A stretch of DNA of 64,000 nt from Theristus sp. LFF4_11 (Eukaryota; Nematoda; Chromadorea; Monhysterida; Xyalidae), in NCBI GenBank assembly GCA_030248135.1, contig JASANC010000547.1, positions 33,347 to 97,346 on the forward strand. The letters run 5' to 3'. The notes under the pieces were generated by a model. That model made no database searches, had not been told where the DNA came from, and worked only from the letters and a program-made list of their open reading frames with translations. Of this stretch, positions 11,701-23,300 are shown in pieces (positions within the stretch are counted from its first letter, which is position 1; each line of letters begins with the position of its first letter). The position numbers and the translations under genes were made by a program.

Positions 11701-14700
11701 GTGCCCCATACAGCCCTCGGCGGGGCTCGATCCCCCGAACGCACAGACTGCAGTCTACCGCGCTACCACCAGGCCACAGCACAATCCACCGCAGCCGCAC
11801 CAACCCTGAGCATCGTCTTGGACGTCTGCTGCGCATTGCGCGCGTGCTCGGCCGCCTTCAACTCGGCGAGTCGCTCCTCGTGCTCCCTGGCGCGCTGCTT
11901 CGCCGCCTGCGCCCTCTCGCGGCCGGCCTCGTTCTTCTGATTGGCCACCTGCTGCTGGCGCCGGACGGTGCGCTCCGCCTGCTCGCGCGCGCGCATCATA
12001 CGGCCCGCCTCCGCCTGACGACGACGCTCCTGTGCATGTGATCAAGAGTGGGCGTTCGGAGGCGGACTCGGGTGACGAGTAAAATGTGACCCCGGTGGAT
12101 GCGGTTGAACCAGGAACTCGGCATTTCTGACGTTCCACCCATCAACAACAAAAACTTTATTTCACAAAGGCTCACTGTTTAGTTCTGCAAATAAAAAGAT
12201 TTAATGAGAAGTCAAATAGCTCCATTCAGCAGCTCAACTCCACTGCCGTCTGCAGCGCGCCGGTTGACTGAATCACACCGGCCGGCCAATTGGCACGGTC
12301 ACCGACTGGGCCACACAGGCACAGTTAGCAAGCCACCCACCAAGAGGTTCATGAGACCGAGACGAATAAAAATCCGATGAGACGAGCGACGTCTCGCGGC
12401 AGAGCCAAAAAGCAAACGCCAAAACGACACACAACCATCCACATCGTCTACCTCAACAGCTGCCTCGCGCGCCGCCTTCTGCTCGATCTTGCGTTGGCGC
12501 TCCGCCTGCGAGCAAATGCAACACATCAGTTTGCCCAAAATTATTATCAGGTTTCGAATGTCAAGAAGCCAGCCAGCCAAATCACACCTGCAACGACTGC
12601 AACCGTTGTTGATCATCCTCTTGTCTCCGTTTCATGTCGCTGCGCTTGTTGCCAGCCTCCAGACGGTTGATAAACTGAATTTCGGCCACCTGAAAACATA
12701 AAATGACTGTGATGAAAATAGCATTAAGGCTATATTCGGTTCAGACCTGGAAGTTTTGTAGTATTCACTGATTGGTTGCCTGAATAAGATTCATCAAATA
12801 AAAGAAACGGACAGAATCGAAAGAAGAGACTGTAAAGCTGATTGACTTGAGGTTGTGCTCTAAATCAAGAATGCTGCTTGGTCGTTCCTACAGAACGCGC
12901 CAATCAGTGCGTGTGTGTAGGATGGTAAATCAACAACACAGCTACTAATCATCAGTCTCACTACTACTGTTGTTTCATGTCACCTTCTCTTCCTCCTCCT
13001 TGGCGCGCTTCTTGACCGCGTCAAGCCGCTGCCGGTGCAAATCGTCCGCTTTCTGCATTTTGTAGTTCAGCAGTTCTTTCTTTCGTTCCATGACGGCCGC
13101 CTTTTTCATACGGACTTCTTCCACCTGAATTGAATTTTCAGGAAAAATAAACAGCAGAAAGTTAATATGGCCACAAAACCATACTCGTTTCATCGTCTTC
13201 CATCGAAAAAAAACTTCGATTTCGAGCGAAAAACAGCAAACAATCAAGATGGCCGCCAAAACCGTACTCGTTTCGACAGCTCTCGCAGGCGCTTCGCCTT
13301 TGCGTCCATCAGTTTCTGTCGCAGTTCGTCCGCCTTCGCGAGTCGCTCCTCGTGGCGACGCACGGTGTCTTCCGGGTTGCTGAAACAGTAATTCTCAAAT
13401 GTCAGTCTACAAATCGAACAAACGTCTTTGTTCCAGAATGAGAACTCAGAATGTCGCACTTCGGAGCGAGCGTGCTGCGCCCACGGGATGGCGCTGAGCG
13501 GTCTATTTTCTCGAAAAACCACCGGAGTTTGGTACCTTCGGTGTGCGGTATAGTCATCATCATCTCATTTCTCAGAATTTCTCTCATTCTGTGAACAGGG
13601 GGGGGGCAACAATATCACGTCTGAAGCAGCATATCAGAAGCAGAGTCAGGAGTGTGCGGCTTCGTGCAAAAACTCACCGCTTCCTCGACGGCGACGACAG
13701 CTTCTCGTGCATCTCCAACGCCTCGCCGGGCGCGCGAACGCGCGACGCCGCTTGCGCGAGTTCGGTTTCCACTCGCTCCGCCCAGCTCATCTGCGACATG
13801 AAGTCGTCCGGCTGGAGGATCACTGAAGTTTTTTCGTGGGCTATTTGGAAAGTGGTGTAGCTTTATGGTCACCGGACGGGAACAATTAACGCCACATAAA
13901 AGCCACATCGAATAAATTACATCAAATCAGTCAATTAGTGAAGTTTTATCTCAACCAAGCACTCACACCACACATGGAAAATTCCTGTGAACCGCCAGCG
14001 CATAAAGAATGCTGATCGCTCGAAACGTATCAGTCTGTACCCACTCTGATGGGCTTGCATGCTACAGACCGGTGTCTCACCATGACCAATCAACTCACCT
14101 GTTGCTTCAAAGGCAGCCAATCAGTACGTTCTCAAAAAAATCTGTTCACCCCAACTCCCAAGTCCCAACAGCCACCAACCTTGCCACCGGTCCACAATGT
14201 CCTCCCATTTCATCGGTTCGTTGTTCTGCGCACTCGAGAATTCGGTGGTGTCCTGTGGAGGGGAGTCTTGGGAGCGCTGAAACTGCAGGTCCAGCTGCGC
14301 TGCCTCCTCTGCCACCTGACGCTCCAATTCGGCGTCGATTGACGTTCGTTCCTCCTGGTTTTTTAATTAAAACGGTTTTTTTGTTAAACTGGGGATGGGA
14401 AATCGGTGAACAATCATTTATATCGATCACACACCCATCAATCAGTTACTGTGTGTTGACGTGTAAAAAACTAGCGTCCTACTCTACTCCTGAATGGATG
14501 AGTCAAAACGACGAGACCAATCAACCAACAAGGGCGTCGCTTTTTTTGTCTCTTCAAAAGCCGTTTCACTGTGCTAGCCCATACAATCTTGTTCACTGTG
14601 TCACTTGTTCACTGTCCATACAATCACTGTTCTTCAAACCGAACCGATACAATTTGGTCCAGCCAAGTAAACAATACAATCTCTTGCGCATAAGAAATCC

Positions 14701-17700
14701 GCCGAAAAGTCAAAAAAAATTCTTCCTCGAAACGCCACAGTCCAAAGAGTCCCCTTTAACACCGATGCCAGCGCACCACCGACCTCCTCAATCTCCTTCT
14801 GCAGACTCTGCTCCTCCTGCGCCAGTGAAGCCTCCTCCTCGGTGAGATTCTTCAGATCAGCATCCACCTGCTGCTGTGCGTGTATGTCCGTGTCAGTGGT
14901 CGTCAGTGGTGGCGCCACCCGTGGCGACGGCGACAACGCGCAATCAGTGACGGACGCTGTGTTCGTTGCCGAGGCCGTCAGCGTGTCCGGGCGATGGCAT
15001 GGCTGTGAACAGTGCACATTTCATAAAAGGTTACTTCCGTCGATTGTTTGGCTGATTGGGCCGTGGTAATGAATGATCAGTTTAGCTGAACCGACTGTGG
15101 TTGTGGCTAAACCGAAACTGTAAATATCCGTGATTACCAGTGCTGCTCATACATAACCACCACTTTGATTGCTCATCTTGTGAGTTTGATTTTTATTGTC
15201 CGGTTCTCAAAGAAACCACCCACCTCTAACTTCTGTGAGTTACAGGGTTGATTTTCAGTTCAACTTTGGGGACGTGATGTATGGCTGCATAAAGACATGC
15301 AATGCAGCCAACCTAACCTGTGCTCTTGTGTCATATTCGTGTGTGTGTACCTGAAGAACGGTAGTAAGTGACTTTCGAAAGACACGATCATTGGTTCTGC
15401 TCCACGTCCAACCCACCTCAGCATCCTGCGTGAGCTCCGCAGCGTCGACGAGTCCATTCAAAGGTGGCACAATCGGTGCTGCTGCTGGTGGTGCCCCACC
15501 GCTCGGCGATGGATCGGCGGGCGGTTGCTCCTCTCGAATGCTGTCCAAACTTGGCCCTGAACCAGCACCGTCCAACGACGGGCGACTACGGTAGCCGGAG
15601 GTGAACTTGCGCGACTGAAAACGGCGTTCCGACAAACAATGTGACGATTCTTGGGTGTCGGAACAACAGAGGTAAGGCAAATGGGAAGTGGTAGAATACA
15701 GGTTGCTTTGGTGGGAGTGGAATCGAACACACGCACACCTACTGGCAGAATATAGGTTACTTTAGTGAAGTAGCATTGAACAAACACATACAACACTTGT
15801 CAAAAATTCCAACAAGCTGATAGACTATTGATATTTGGTGTGTAAAGATCAGCAGAATGTGGTCGATGGTTATGTCTGAATGAACTAGTACAAGTTGGGA
15901 TAGCTTAGCTAAACTTCTATTTCTTATTACCGTACCGTTTCTCTGCCAAAATTGCACACAATTCCGATTTGAGCAACCATTCGCACCTGCTGCACCCGGT
16001 TTTTCAGCGCTTGACCGGACTTTCGCACGGCGGCTGGATCGGCAAAATTGATGCCAATCCGATTCAGCGACGGATAGGAGCCGGATTTGCGAGGGCTCGT
16101 TGCTGTACCCTCCTCGGCTGCCGTGCGCTGCTGCTGGCGGAACAGCTTGTCACGGAGTTCCTGAACGGAAACTGGGGTGTTAAGGGGCATTCATGAAGAC
16201 ACATGTAACACAGCTACGCGTCACTTAAATACTGCTTCATGAACGCCGCGTTACTTGGTGTTCCATGCGTTAAAAATTAAAAAAAACTATTTTTAAATTA
16301 TGCTCCATGATTCAGTACCGTAATTGTTTAAAGACACTCTTTTTGCAACACAGTAGTTGTGCGGTCGCAAACACACACGATTTTTCAGCGGCGACATCTC
16401 ATAAGTGCGTGTGTCTGATTGCTTGTACATTACTGTCTACTCTGGAGAATTGTCTTGTCAAACCAGAACTTTTACGACCTATCATCGAGTCCGTCAGCAA
16501 CCAGCTGTGCATGATTATAACATCTGTCAAACCCATCAATCAAATCTTCGCCAACTCCACCGCGTCTTCATCAGTGTTCCCACCGACCTGTTGCCGCTTC
16601 TCCCAGTTCTTCTTGCGACTGTACGCCATTCGTGCGGTTGATGCGCGCGTTTGCGGGATCTCACTGGCGCTCCGCGGAAACATCGGCGCCACGCGACGCG
16701 CTCCGCCGCCGCCGCCGCCGCCCCCCATCTGCTGCTGCTGCTCGCTCGGACGAGACGAACACGGCGCACTCCAGGTGGCATCGTGACACTCGTAACGCAA
16801 CGACGTTGGCCGGGCTTGCTTGTGCTGCGACGGTTGGCATGCGGCTGTGCCCGGCTGCAATGGACATGGCACGATGGACAGCTGTGTACCCAGATTGCTG
16901 GATTGGAACCGGTTTCCTTGTGCATTTGCATTTGCCTGACGCTTAACAGCGCCGAATAAAACAGAACAGAACAAACAGAATCTTGGTTGCCCGGTGGTGG
17001 ATTGCCACCACCACACAAACGTCCATTTGTGAGCAAATTCTCCTGAGCATCCGCAACGCACCTGTTGCTGTTGTCGATCGCTGCTCGCACTCGAGCTGCC
17101 CATGGTGCCGCCGCGACGTCGATTCCGCGTCACCAAATACCAGCCTTCTTCCGCTTGGTCGCCTGTAGTGGGAGAACCATGGCTTTTTGCACACTGCATG
17201 CTATCTCTTCACTGTTTTTTGAAAGATGAAACAAAAAAACAGCAAATATGCCAAACAACCAACGAACTTTGTTGCTGCGGACTGAGTTGGGCAGCGTGCT
17301 CGTCCCCAACAGTCGGTGGTCCTCCTCCACCCGGCTGAGGGTGCGCAGGCCTGCGTGACAGAAATAAACATTCTTGATCGGATGGACTGAATGACTGGAC
17401 TAACTGGACATGAATTCACAGTAGTGGATTCTCGGAATATTGCCAATGCTCTTTCATCATCAATAATGACCTCTGCTTCACTCACAGCGCGATCGGTGGC
17501 ATGAACCGCGTTCCCACGCCGCTCAGATCGGCGTAAGTTTTCAGTGTTTTGCTCGGTGATCCAACGGTCTTGCGAATTTCCCATGCAACAGCCATTGGCC
17601 TGGAAACGAATCGCAAAAAAATATCCGTTTTATTGACGACTAGCACAGAAGCAAACTGTCTGCTGTCTTCTTCACTCACTTTGGAGACGATTGCAGCTGC

Positions 17701-18019
17701 GTTTCAACGTTCCAGAACTCGACCAACTTGTCGAAGTCTCTCGAGTAGTTCTGCAGTTTCAACGAGGCCTCCTGGAAAACAGTGAAAATTGAAATGTTGG
17801 AAGGAAACCCACAATTTCTCCCAGAAAAAGACACATATAACAGAAAAATTTGTATCATCGAACACAAACCTTGCACGCCTTTTCGTTCTTCGTTTTCTGA
17901 CACATTTCATAAATGCCGTCGACGACTTTGCGCAGCTGCTCCAGCAGATACGTCCACGGCGCCGCGTTGTCGTCGCAGTTGACGCGTCGCTTTCGGCGTC
18001 CGCCACGCATCACCACCAT
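2778..18019 (-). CDS. SCAPER: SCAPER orthologue (S-phase cyclin A-associated protein in the ER), 29 exons
   Basis: Exons, 5' to 3' on the minus strand: 18019-17870, 17771-17680, 17599-17486, 17350-17268, 17162-17062, 16854-16588, 16160-15987, 15614-15417, 15002-14784, 14354-14180, 13822-13678, 13379-13268, 13124-12984, 12689-12588, 12505-12452, 12029-11805, 11306-11079, 10622-10539, 10393-10242, 10112-10006, 9828-9761, 9682-9579, 7156-7033, 6759-6314, 6061-5900, 5709-5394, 5047-4895, 3436-3245, 2888-2778. All phases join; total 1532 codons plus TGA (human protein about 1400). Residues 20-120 match the SCAPER N-terminal domain (WTYLLEQLRKVVDGIYEMC). HEKLSSPSRKR is near 565, followed by a long charged coiled coil (about 573-790). 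A C2H2 finger has C856, C859, H870, H876. The C-terminal helical region includes LCQLPFKYF and ends RSWSQMMTYFL. SCAPER acts on the ER and cytosol; in vertebrates it binds cyclin A and recruits CCR4-NOT for tubulin mRNA decay. The Met at 18019 is the first usable start; human SCAPER has about 90 more N-terminal residues, so an upstream exon is possible. The 6759 boundary is the least certain. Confidence 0.93.
3531..4699. mobile_element. hAT-type non-autonomous DNA transposon with 8-bp target duplication
   Basis: The left end CAGAGATGTGCACG (3531) and right end CGTGCACACCTCTG (to 4699) are imperfect inverted repeats. Both are flanked by the identical octamer TACCCGTG (3523-3530 and 4700-4707). 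CAGAG-type termini plus an 8-bp duplication are the hallmarks of hAT elements. A second inner block of terminal similarity contains GGTACCGG. Inside are GTCGCGCAGCGCCTC (about 3610 and 3783) and a 36-bp direct repeat (TTTGTATTTGAAATCGCGCT) at about 3921-3958 and 4557-4596. No transposase frame is visible. The element fills most of the 3437-4894 intron of SCAPER. Confidence 0.88.
7486..9278 (+). CDS. PNP: Purine nucleoside phosphorylase (PNP family), nested inside a SCAPER intron
   Basis: Exons 7486-7738, 8106-8349, 8487-8571, 8636-8701 and 9048-9278 join in phase to 292 residues (human PNP 289). The enzyme cleaves purine nucleosides with phosphate in the cytosol for salvage. Visible landmarks: IICGSALG (phosphate-binding Ser), PGHDGRL, GRPHPYEGH (His and Glu of the active site), GGPQLETPAE (the Glu that binds the base), GADV-VGMSV (Met/Ser) and LALSLVTN (the base-binding Asn). 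Departures: the Asn of TNAAGG reads TSAVGA, and the segment that in human PNP carries GFSGQNPLRGPNDERFG is replaced by unrelated sequence ending SERIYDGELRNLA. Family membership is firm; substrate preference is open. The whole gene lies in the SCAPER intron 7157-9578 on the opposite strand. The intron between exons 3 and 4 is only 64 bp. Confidence 0.92.
8745..8925 (-). repeat. Dispersed repeat copy A (PNP intron 4)
   Basis: This stretch is the reverse complement of 46699-46890, with scattered mismatches and small gaps. Shared words include GGACTCGGATCACTTTACCA, GCGTCA, AAACTGTTTAC and CAATCTTTATGTGAC. Both copies are intronic and no coding content is seen. Confidence 0.75.
10831..10977. mobile_element. 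CGTATG-type MITE in a SCAPER intron
   Basis: The left end CCCGTTCATACCTGACGTA matches the reverse complement of the right end (TACGTCAGGTATAAACGGG). A second copy of the left end starts at about 10917, so 10917-10977 is itself a small palindrome. The interior carries repeated GGCACG/CGTCACG. A partial relative occurs at 33521-33563. It lies in the intron between SCAPER exons 17 and 18. No target duplication could be fixed by eye. Confidence 0.75.
11606..11777 (-). mobile_element. tRNA-derived SINE, copy 1
   Basis: Read on the minus strand from 11777, it begins GTGGCCTGGTGGTAGCGCGG (A-box-like), followed by GGGGGATCGAGCCCC (B-box-like) and CGCCGAGG. The body contains AAAACTCGATGG, GTACGCTTCTC and AGGTTAGCC, and the tail is a CAA/TTG run. 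The same order is found at 47050-47243 (+) and from the right edge inward at 63881 (-). It sits in the SCAPER intron between exons 16 and 17, in the same orientation as the host gene. Confidence 0.85.
16182..16250. mobile_element. Palindromic MITE, copy 1 (SCAPER intron)
   Basis: A near-palindrome with AAGGGGCATTCATGAAG at one end and ACTGCTTCATGAACGC at the other; the centre carries CAGCTACGCGTCACTTAAAT. It is shorter than the other copies because part of the left arm is lost. It shares its full sequence with 20249-20326, 47914-48007 and 51674-51771. Confidence 0.8.
16870..16985 (-). repeat. Dispersed repeat copy (SCAPER intron), pair of 31040-31135
   Basis: Read on the minus strand it shares CTGTTCTGTTTTATTCGG, TTAAGCGTCAGGCAAATGCA, GGAAAC, GGTTCCAAT and CTGGGTACACAG, in that order, with 31040-31135 (+). 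It ends about 15 bp upstream of the acceptor of SCAPER exon 6. Confidence 0.8.
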
Positions 18020-18479
18020 TTTCGATCGGAGTTTTTGCTCAGTTAGTCAGTTGCTGTGTTGTTTGAAACAATCTGATGCTAACATGTTTATTATTGGTTG
18101 GTGTTCTGTTTCGCTGACGGTTGTCATGGTTTTTTTGTGTAGTTCGCTGTTGGACTTGGACACAATGCACGAGTAACACGGCACCCCAAAATAAAATTGA
18201 TTTTTTTACTTTCATTCATATCATCGTTTGTCGTCGTCGTCGTCGTTATTTTCAATTTTCATTCACAGTTCACACGTGTTTCGTTCAACGCAACAAGAAC
18301 AACGCAAAACGAACGGTTTCTCTTCGTTCGTTGAATTTGAGCAAATAATTCAACTTTTCAGAAGCCGATCGAAAGATAATCGCATCTCACGATTAATTTG
18401 GATCGACTGACCGCGAAATCCCTTCCCTGGACACGACGTCGCAGCTGCAGTAGCGGGTAGCGGTGCAGTAGACCTCATA
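18020..18479. promoter_or_regulatory. Divergent intergenic spacer between SCAPER and TMEM50
   Basis: Only 460 bp separate the SCAPER start codon (minus) from the TMEM50 start codon (plus), so the two genes very likely share a bidirectional promoter region. The spacer holds a short (GTC)n run at 18230-18247. I see no convincing TATA box. An unrecognised upstream SCAPER exon could also lie here. Confidence 0.55.
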
Positions 18480-20124
18480 ATGTCAGGCTGTTTGGACAAC
18501 GTCCACTGTGAATGCATTGACTTGGGAGAGAAAAGAAATGCAGTCGCATCCGTTTTAGGAGGTTTGATGGTGAGTAGCAGAAGTGTTTGGCGCATTTTTC
18601 ACGTTGATTTTCCGCGATACTCAAAACGTTTTGAAAAAAAGTATTCTCACAAACGTTTTGAGTTGAAAGTTAGAAGTTGAAAGGTTGTGATCTGAGAAGA
18701 CTGAGTCATCACACTCACAGCAATTGACTCGGATTTCATTAACACTCGGCTGTCAACCACGCGTTGCCGGTTGAATTCACCATTTGTTAATTGTCATTCC
18801 TCCGTCCCATCGTGTTTCAGTTCTTTTCCGGTTGGTGGGTTTTGATTGGACTGCTGGCCGTAACAGAAGTGAAGGACTTTGACCGATGGTACGTTGTGGT
18901 CGCCGTCGTCGGCACCATATCGATGTTCATGTGAGCGACGGAGCGAGCTGCTTTCGTCTTCTTGTTGTGCTTCGATCCTGACATGCCAATCTTTTTTCTC
19001 AAAAAGCTGGTGATTTTTCATTTGTCTGCTTTCATTGAAACCACCATTTATTTCGTTTGGTTTTTCAGGATCAATGCCATTTCGAACACACAGGTGCGCG
19101 GCGAAGCGATGTCGGAAAGTCTGCTCGGCACCAAAGGTCAGTTTTTTTTCGAAATTATGCTTTCCAATTGATGTTTTCGGCGGTTTTTGTCGACTGGTGC
19201 TTTCCGCTTGATGTTTTTCTGCAGATAAATTCACGATTTGACCGTGTCATCCAACTGAGTGACTATCGAATGACAACTTTGCGTGAACCGCATCAGTTCT
19301 GAACAACAGCTTGTGTTGTTTCAACCGTTTTCGCTGTTCCATCCGCAGGTGCACGTCTCTGGCTGCTGATGGGCTTCGTGCTCGGCTTCGGCGCGCTGAT
19401 TGCAGCGATCTGGATCATGTTCGCTGCGTACGTGCTGCCTGGCGAGGCGAACCCGTGGCCGGGTGTACTGTTGCTGATGCACAATCTGTTCATCTTCATC
19501 GGGTTGGTTCGGCCTGACATTTTGATTTTGGACGTTATTGGTGTTCATTGTGCGTGTGTACAAGCTGCTTTTTCATTCCATTCTATTTCATTTCGCGAAA
19601 AAGCAGGAAACTCCGATAAAGCTGTATGAACAGCATGTAGTTTGGATCCGGGAAAAAAGTAAGCGTCTGCAGGCAGTTGTCTTGCGATCAAGCACCGTAC
19701 TGGGTGCTAGTTGGTTTTACTGAAAGCTGAAACGCAGATTAGACGGTCAGAACGATTAAAATGTGGAATTTGTACACTCAAAACGTTTTAATCTGGCACG
19801 CTGGTTAGCTGTATCGAGTTGGTAGGATCATCAAGACCAATCAATGAACACCATTCAAAAGTAGCCAATCAGCGAGCTGACAGTTCGACTCCATGCCATA
19901 ATTTGGATGGCACTGCCACCTAGCCGCAGCAAGATTGGTAAAACTGTTTTGGTGGATGTTTGATCTGTCATCTTTTGACGAAAGTGATGAAATGAGAAGG
20001 TGTATCAAGATGGGAGACTGTCCGTGAGACCGAACAGGAATGGCGCATTCGTTTCGTGTCACAATTTGTTTTTAGGTCACTGATCTACAAGTTTGGACGC
20101 ACCGAAGATCTCTGGGGCATGTGA
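18480..20124 (+). CDS. TMEM50: TMEM50 family four-pass membrane protein
   Basis: Exons 18480-18569, 18821-18930, 19069-19136, 19349-19502 and 20076-20124 join in phase to 156 residues; human TMEM50A has 157. Family landmarks are all present: MSGCLDNVHCECIDLGEKRN at the start, GWW in the first membrane segment, INAISNTQVRGEAMSE in the middle, ARLWLLMGFVLGFGALIAAIWI in the third segment, and the C-terminal KFGRTEDLWGM (vertebrate FKFGRTEDLWQ). Four hydrophobic segments are seen. TMEM50 proteins are small ER/endomembrane proteins whose molecular role is poorly defined; one is linked to Sec-type cargo handling, but nothing here tests that. The gene is divergent from SCAPER. Identification is near certain; splice junctions are supported by phase and by alignment across each boundary. 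Confidence 0.95.
19574..19616 (+). repeat. Dispersed repeat (TMEM50 intron 4), pair of 51190-51234
   Basis: Both copies read CATTCCATTC, then TATTTC, then CGCGAAAAAGCAGGAAACTC in direct orientation. This copy is in the last TMEM50 intron; the other lies in an intron of the unidentified minus-strand gene. The stretch is too short to classify. Confidence 0.6.
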
Positions 20125-20248
20125 ATTCGGACGCAGCACTGATCTACCGGTGAAATCTTCAACATTTTTGCGACCATAATTATTTGCTCTTTATTGATTT
20201 TCAACTGCACTGTATGTTTGATGGAACATGACACGGTTTCTTGCTATC

Positions 20249-20326
20249 GCATTCATGAAGCACTATTTAGGTGTGTTTAAACATAGCTACGCGGTCACTA
20301 AATACTGTTTCATGAATGCCCCTTTA
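20249..20326. mobile_element. Palindromic MITE, copy 2
   Basis: GCATTCATGAAGCACTATTTA on the left pairs with AAATACTGTTTCATGAATGC on the right, around AGCTACGCGGTCACT. The outer AAAGGGG is kept on the right and lost on the left. It lies just downstream of TMEM50. Confidence 0.8.
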
Positions 20327-23300
20327 GTTTTTTGGATTGGACTCATTCCCAATATATTTCGATTCGTAAGCACGTGTAAAAAATTAACGGTTTCTGCATG
20401 TGTCTGAAATGACTGTCGCTTGACCATGCTGCAGCAATATTTTCACTGTGAGTGTTCTGTCGTGTATTTTTTGTCTAATCGCTTGAAATCTCGGCAGCAG
20501 TGTGCTGCTGTTTTGTCGCGTTCCCTATTTTTGGAAGCTAACTGTATTATTTTTTTCAGTTTATTTTGCTCCGTTCTATTCATCTTGCACTGTGTATGTC
20601 AGTAAAGTTGTTGTCGCGAAACTGCATTTTTCAGAATACTTCTTTTGTGTGACCGGATCGAAGAAAACATTCGTATAAAGAGACAAATTCTCATAAAAAA
20701 CAAATTATCCACATCATTAAGGCAAAAAAATAATAAAACGACATTCTCAAAACTTGCACACAAGCCCATGAAACAATCATTAAAGCACAGTAAAAGTGTA
20801 CTTTTCCAAAACGTGCACCCGTGCGCTTCTGCCGCCGTATATGAGTCAGCACACAAGCAATACACGTTCTCGCGGAAACACGCGGTGTCGTGTGTGTCCG
20901 TGAGTGTGTACTTTGCAATATACGCAGCACAACAATGCACTCTATGCACGTCTGAAAACATTTTATCAAAAAATACAGCACACTCCAGCGTCAACATGAC
21001 GTCAGTTGGCCTCGTCTCGCAGCAAGATAATTCTGCTGTCACATTTTGCTTTTTTTTTAATTTTTCCCCGCAGTGTTCAACTTACTTTCTTTGTGGAAGG
21101 TTTCTTTCAGCGCATGTGCATTGGGCGTTTTTCCATGTCGCAAAGCTCAAATTATCATGGTCAAACAAACAAATAGCCACCGGGGATGCTTTCGGACGGT
21201 GCTTACAAGTCCAACTTGGCCGCTTTTTCACCGATAAAAATTGCGCGACACAGGTGCGCACACAAAGGCACAGGTACACACATAACATTGTGTGTTTTTG
21301 TGCAACTTTGCCCATGTATTTACGACATGCACAGCGCTGAATCATAGATTTTCGTATATTTCGTGTACCTGCACATACGTACGTACGCAGTGGTGTGTAG
21401 CATTTGCTATTCTGCCAGAAAACGTGACGTTCCATCCATCTTTTGTAACGGAGCGTGATATGCGAAGTTTGCTGACGGCAATTTCCAGCTGCTTCCGCGA
21501 CTTGCCGAACTAATGATTTCGCAACTTTCTCTCTGATGATAAAAGTTTATATTTTCTAGAAACGCATTTCTTGGTGAAACAAAAGCGAACAGTCCAAAAT
21601 GTCGCGAGAATGAGATAGCCCGTTTCAGTGTGTCGCAAGTTGACTTGACATGTCCAATGACGTGCGTTTTTTGCACTGCTACCGTGCCTGTCGCCGTATG
21701 TCCTCGATGCGGTCTGCTTGGTTGCATTTGCGCGCTGCATTTCCAACGTAACTCTCAACACACCTGTGTCTCTTGTTCAAGAGTGCCACGTACATATACG
21801 ACTGGTAAAAATGCACACACCTCGCATTTGTCGATGTTGAAAAATGTGCGGCTGACTGCAAACTGCAGTTTGTGTCCGCCCACATTGTCCATTTTATTTA
21901 TACAAGTAGGTACGTACTGCATACTCGAGTCTCATTTATAATTCATATCGAAATTGCACCACCCCACAGCATGTGGGCCACAGACCGTTTTGCAGAGTTT
22001 ACTGTGTGCTTTTGAATGCTTTTTTTAGATGTGCGGAAAACGCGTATATATTTGTAGCAAGTTTCTTTCTGAAACGTCTCAGTCTGTGAATGTCCACGTT
22101 TGCTGTCGCCGCGAATCATTTTGACCTTGCAAGAAATCGGTGTGCACAGTTTGACGTTTTGCCGCCTATTATTGTGTACCTCTGCGATTGTTGAAGCCAA
22201 TCGAGCACAAACTCCTGTCTGCCCGTTTGCGTGTGACATCTGTTTTGAAGGTCTGCTACCAGCCAGCTGTCGCGTTCCGTACAGTGTACTGCATTCGGGA
22301 GTTCAACAAGTCTTGTGAACAATGCCGCGTGACTAACCCGGACTGGACATCTAGACGGGACACGCAACGAGTTCGGACAGTGTTTTTTTTCAGCGCGCAA
22401 TGCTGCATTAATTTCGACTTGGTTGTCCTACCTACTGTGAATTGTTGAACTATTGCGTGAGTTTGTGCTGCCGCTCCCACGACTTAAAAAAAATAAAATC
22501 TTTTGGCATTTTTTTAACAAATCGTTATTGGAGTGAAATTGCCTTCGCCTCTATCGCTCAAACCTCGTTTTTTTTTGTTGTCTTACATTTTGCAATTCTC
22601 AAGCTGCGTCGTCCAACAAGAGCGGCCAGGCCACCAACAGTGGCCGCATGTGCCTTGGCGTCATTTCCGCCTGTGATGCCATGCCATGTCCAGTTTTCTC
22701 TGGCCGGCGTCAGTTTGTCTGGCAAACCAGCAATAATAAGACAGTGGCAGTGCACAGACGCGCGCGACAAATCAGAGCCGAAAGCAGTCAGCCAGCGCCG
22801 CGCAGCATACAAACCATGATGAAAGCGGAAGCGCCCAGCTAGAATGGACAATTTCTCGTTTTATTTTTCTTGTGCAGTTTTGTTTGTGTGTTTTTGACTT
22901 TTTCCACAGCCACACTAATACGGCAGCACTGAAACCGATTGCTCAATAGGCAACCCCATGAGTTTTTTTTGTCCACCCCAACAGTTTCGCTGCTTGAAAA
23001 AAAACAACGATACAACATGGAAAGTGGAAAGCAGTCGTTTATTCTGACCCTTTTTTGACGCAATAATATTGCATGCGTTTTCAGCGAATGGTTTGTTTGT
23101 GGCCAATGTTGTTGGATACCACAGCGACTACGCACACTGCTTTGTGAGCGCAACAGTGCAGCCGCAGCCACAAGTGTGCCAAACGAATACTGAAAGCTGA
23201 GAAAAAAATCGATTCTGCACATGCCAGCTACAGACGGCAGAGGCACGTAGGCACGGTTGTTCAGTCTTGTGTAACAAGCGGCGGCTCTAGTCTCATGGAC

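Noticed and set aside
14009..14845. 278-codon plus-strand open frame
   Set aside because: It runs antisense across SCAPER exons 9 and 10 and their intron. The opposite strand has clear homology and spliced phases, so this is a shadow.
20645..21340. 231-codon plus-strand open frame
   Set aside because: It begins without an ATG, overlaps two other long frames on the opposite strand, and has no recognised domain. Mentioned only as part of the unexplained block.
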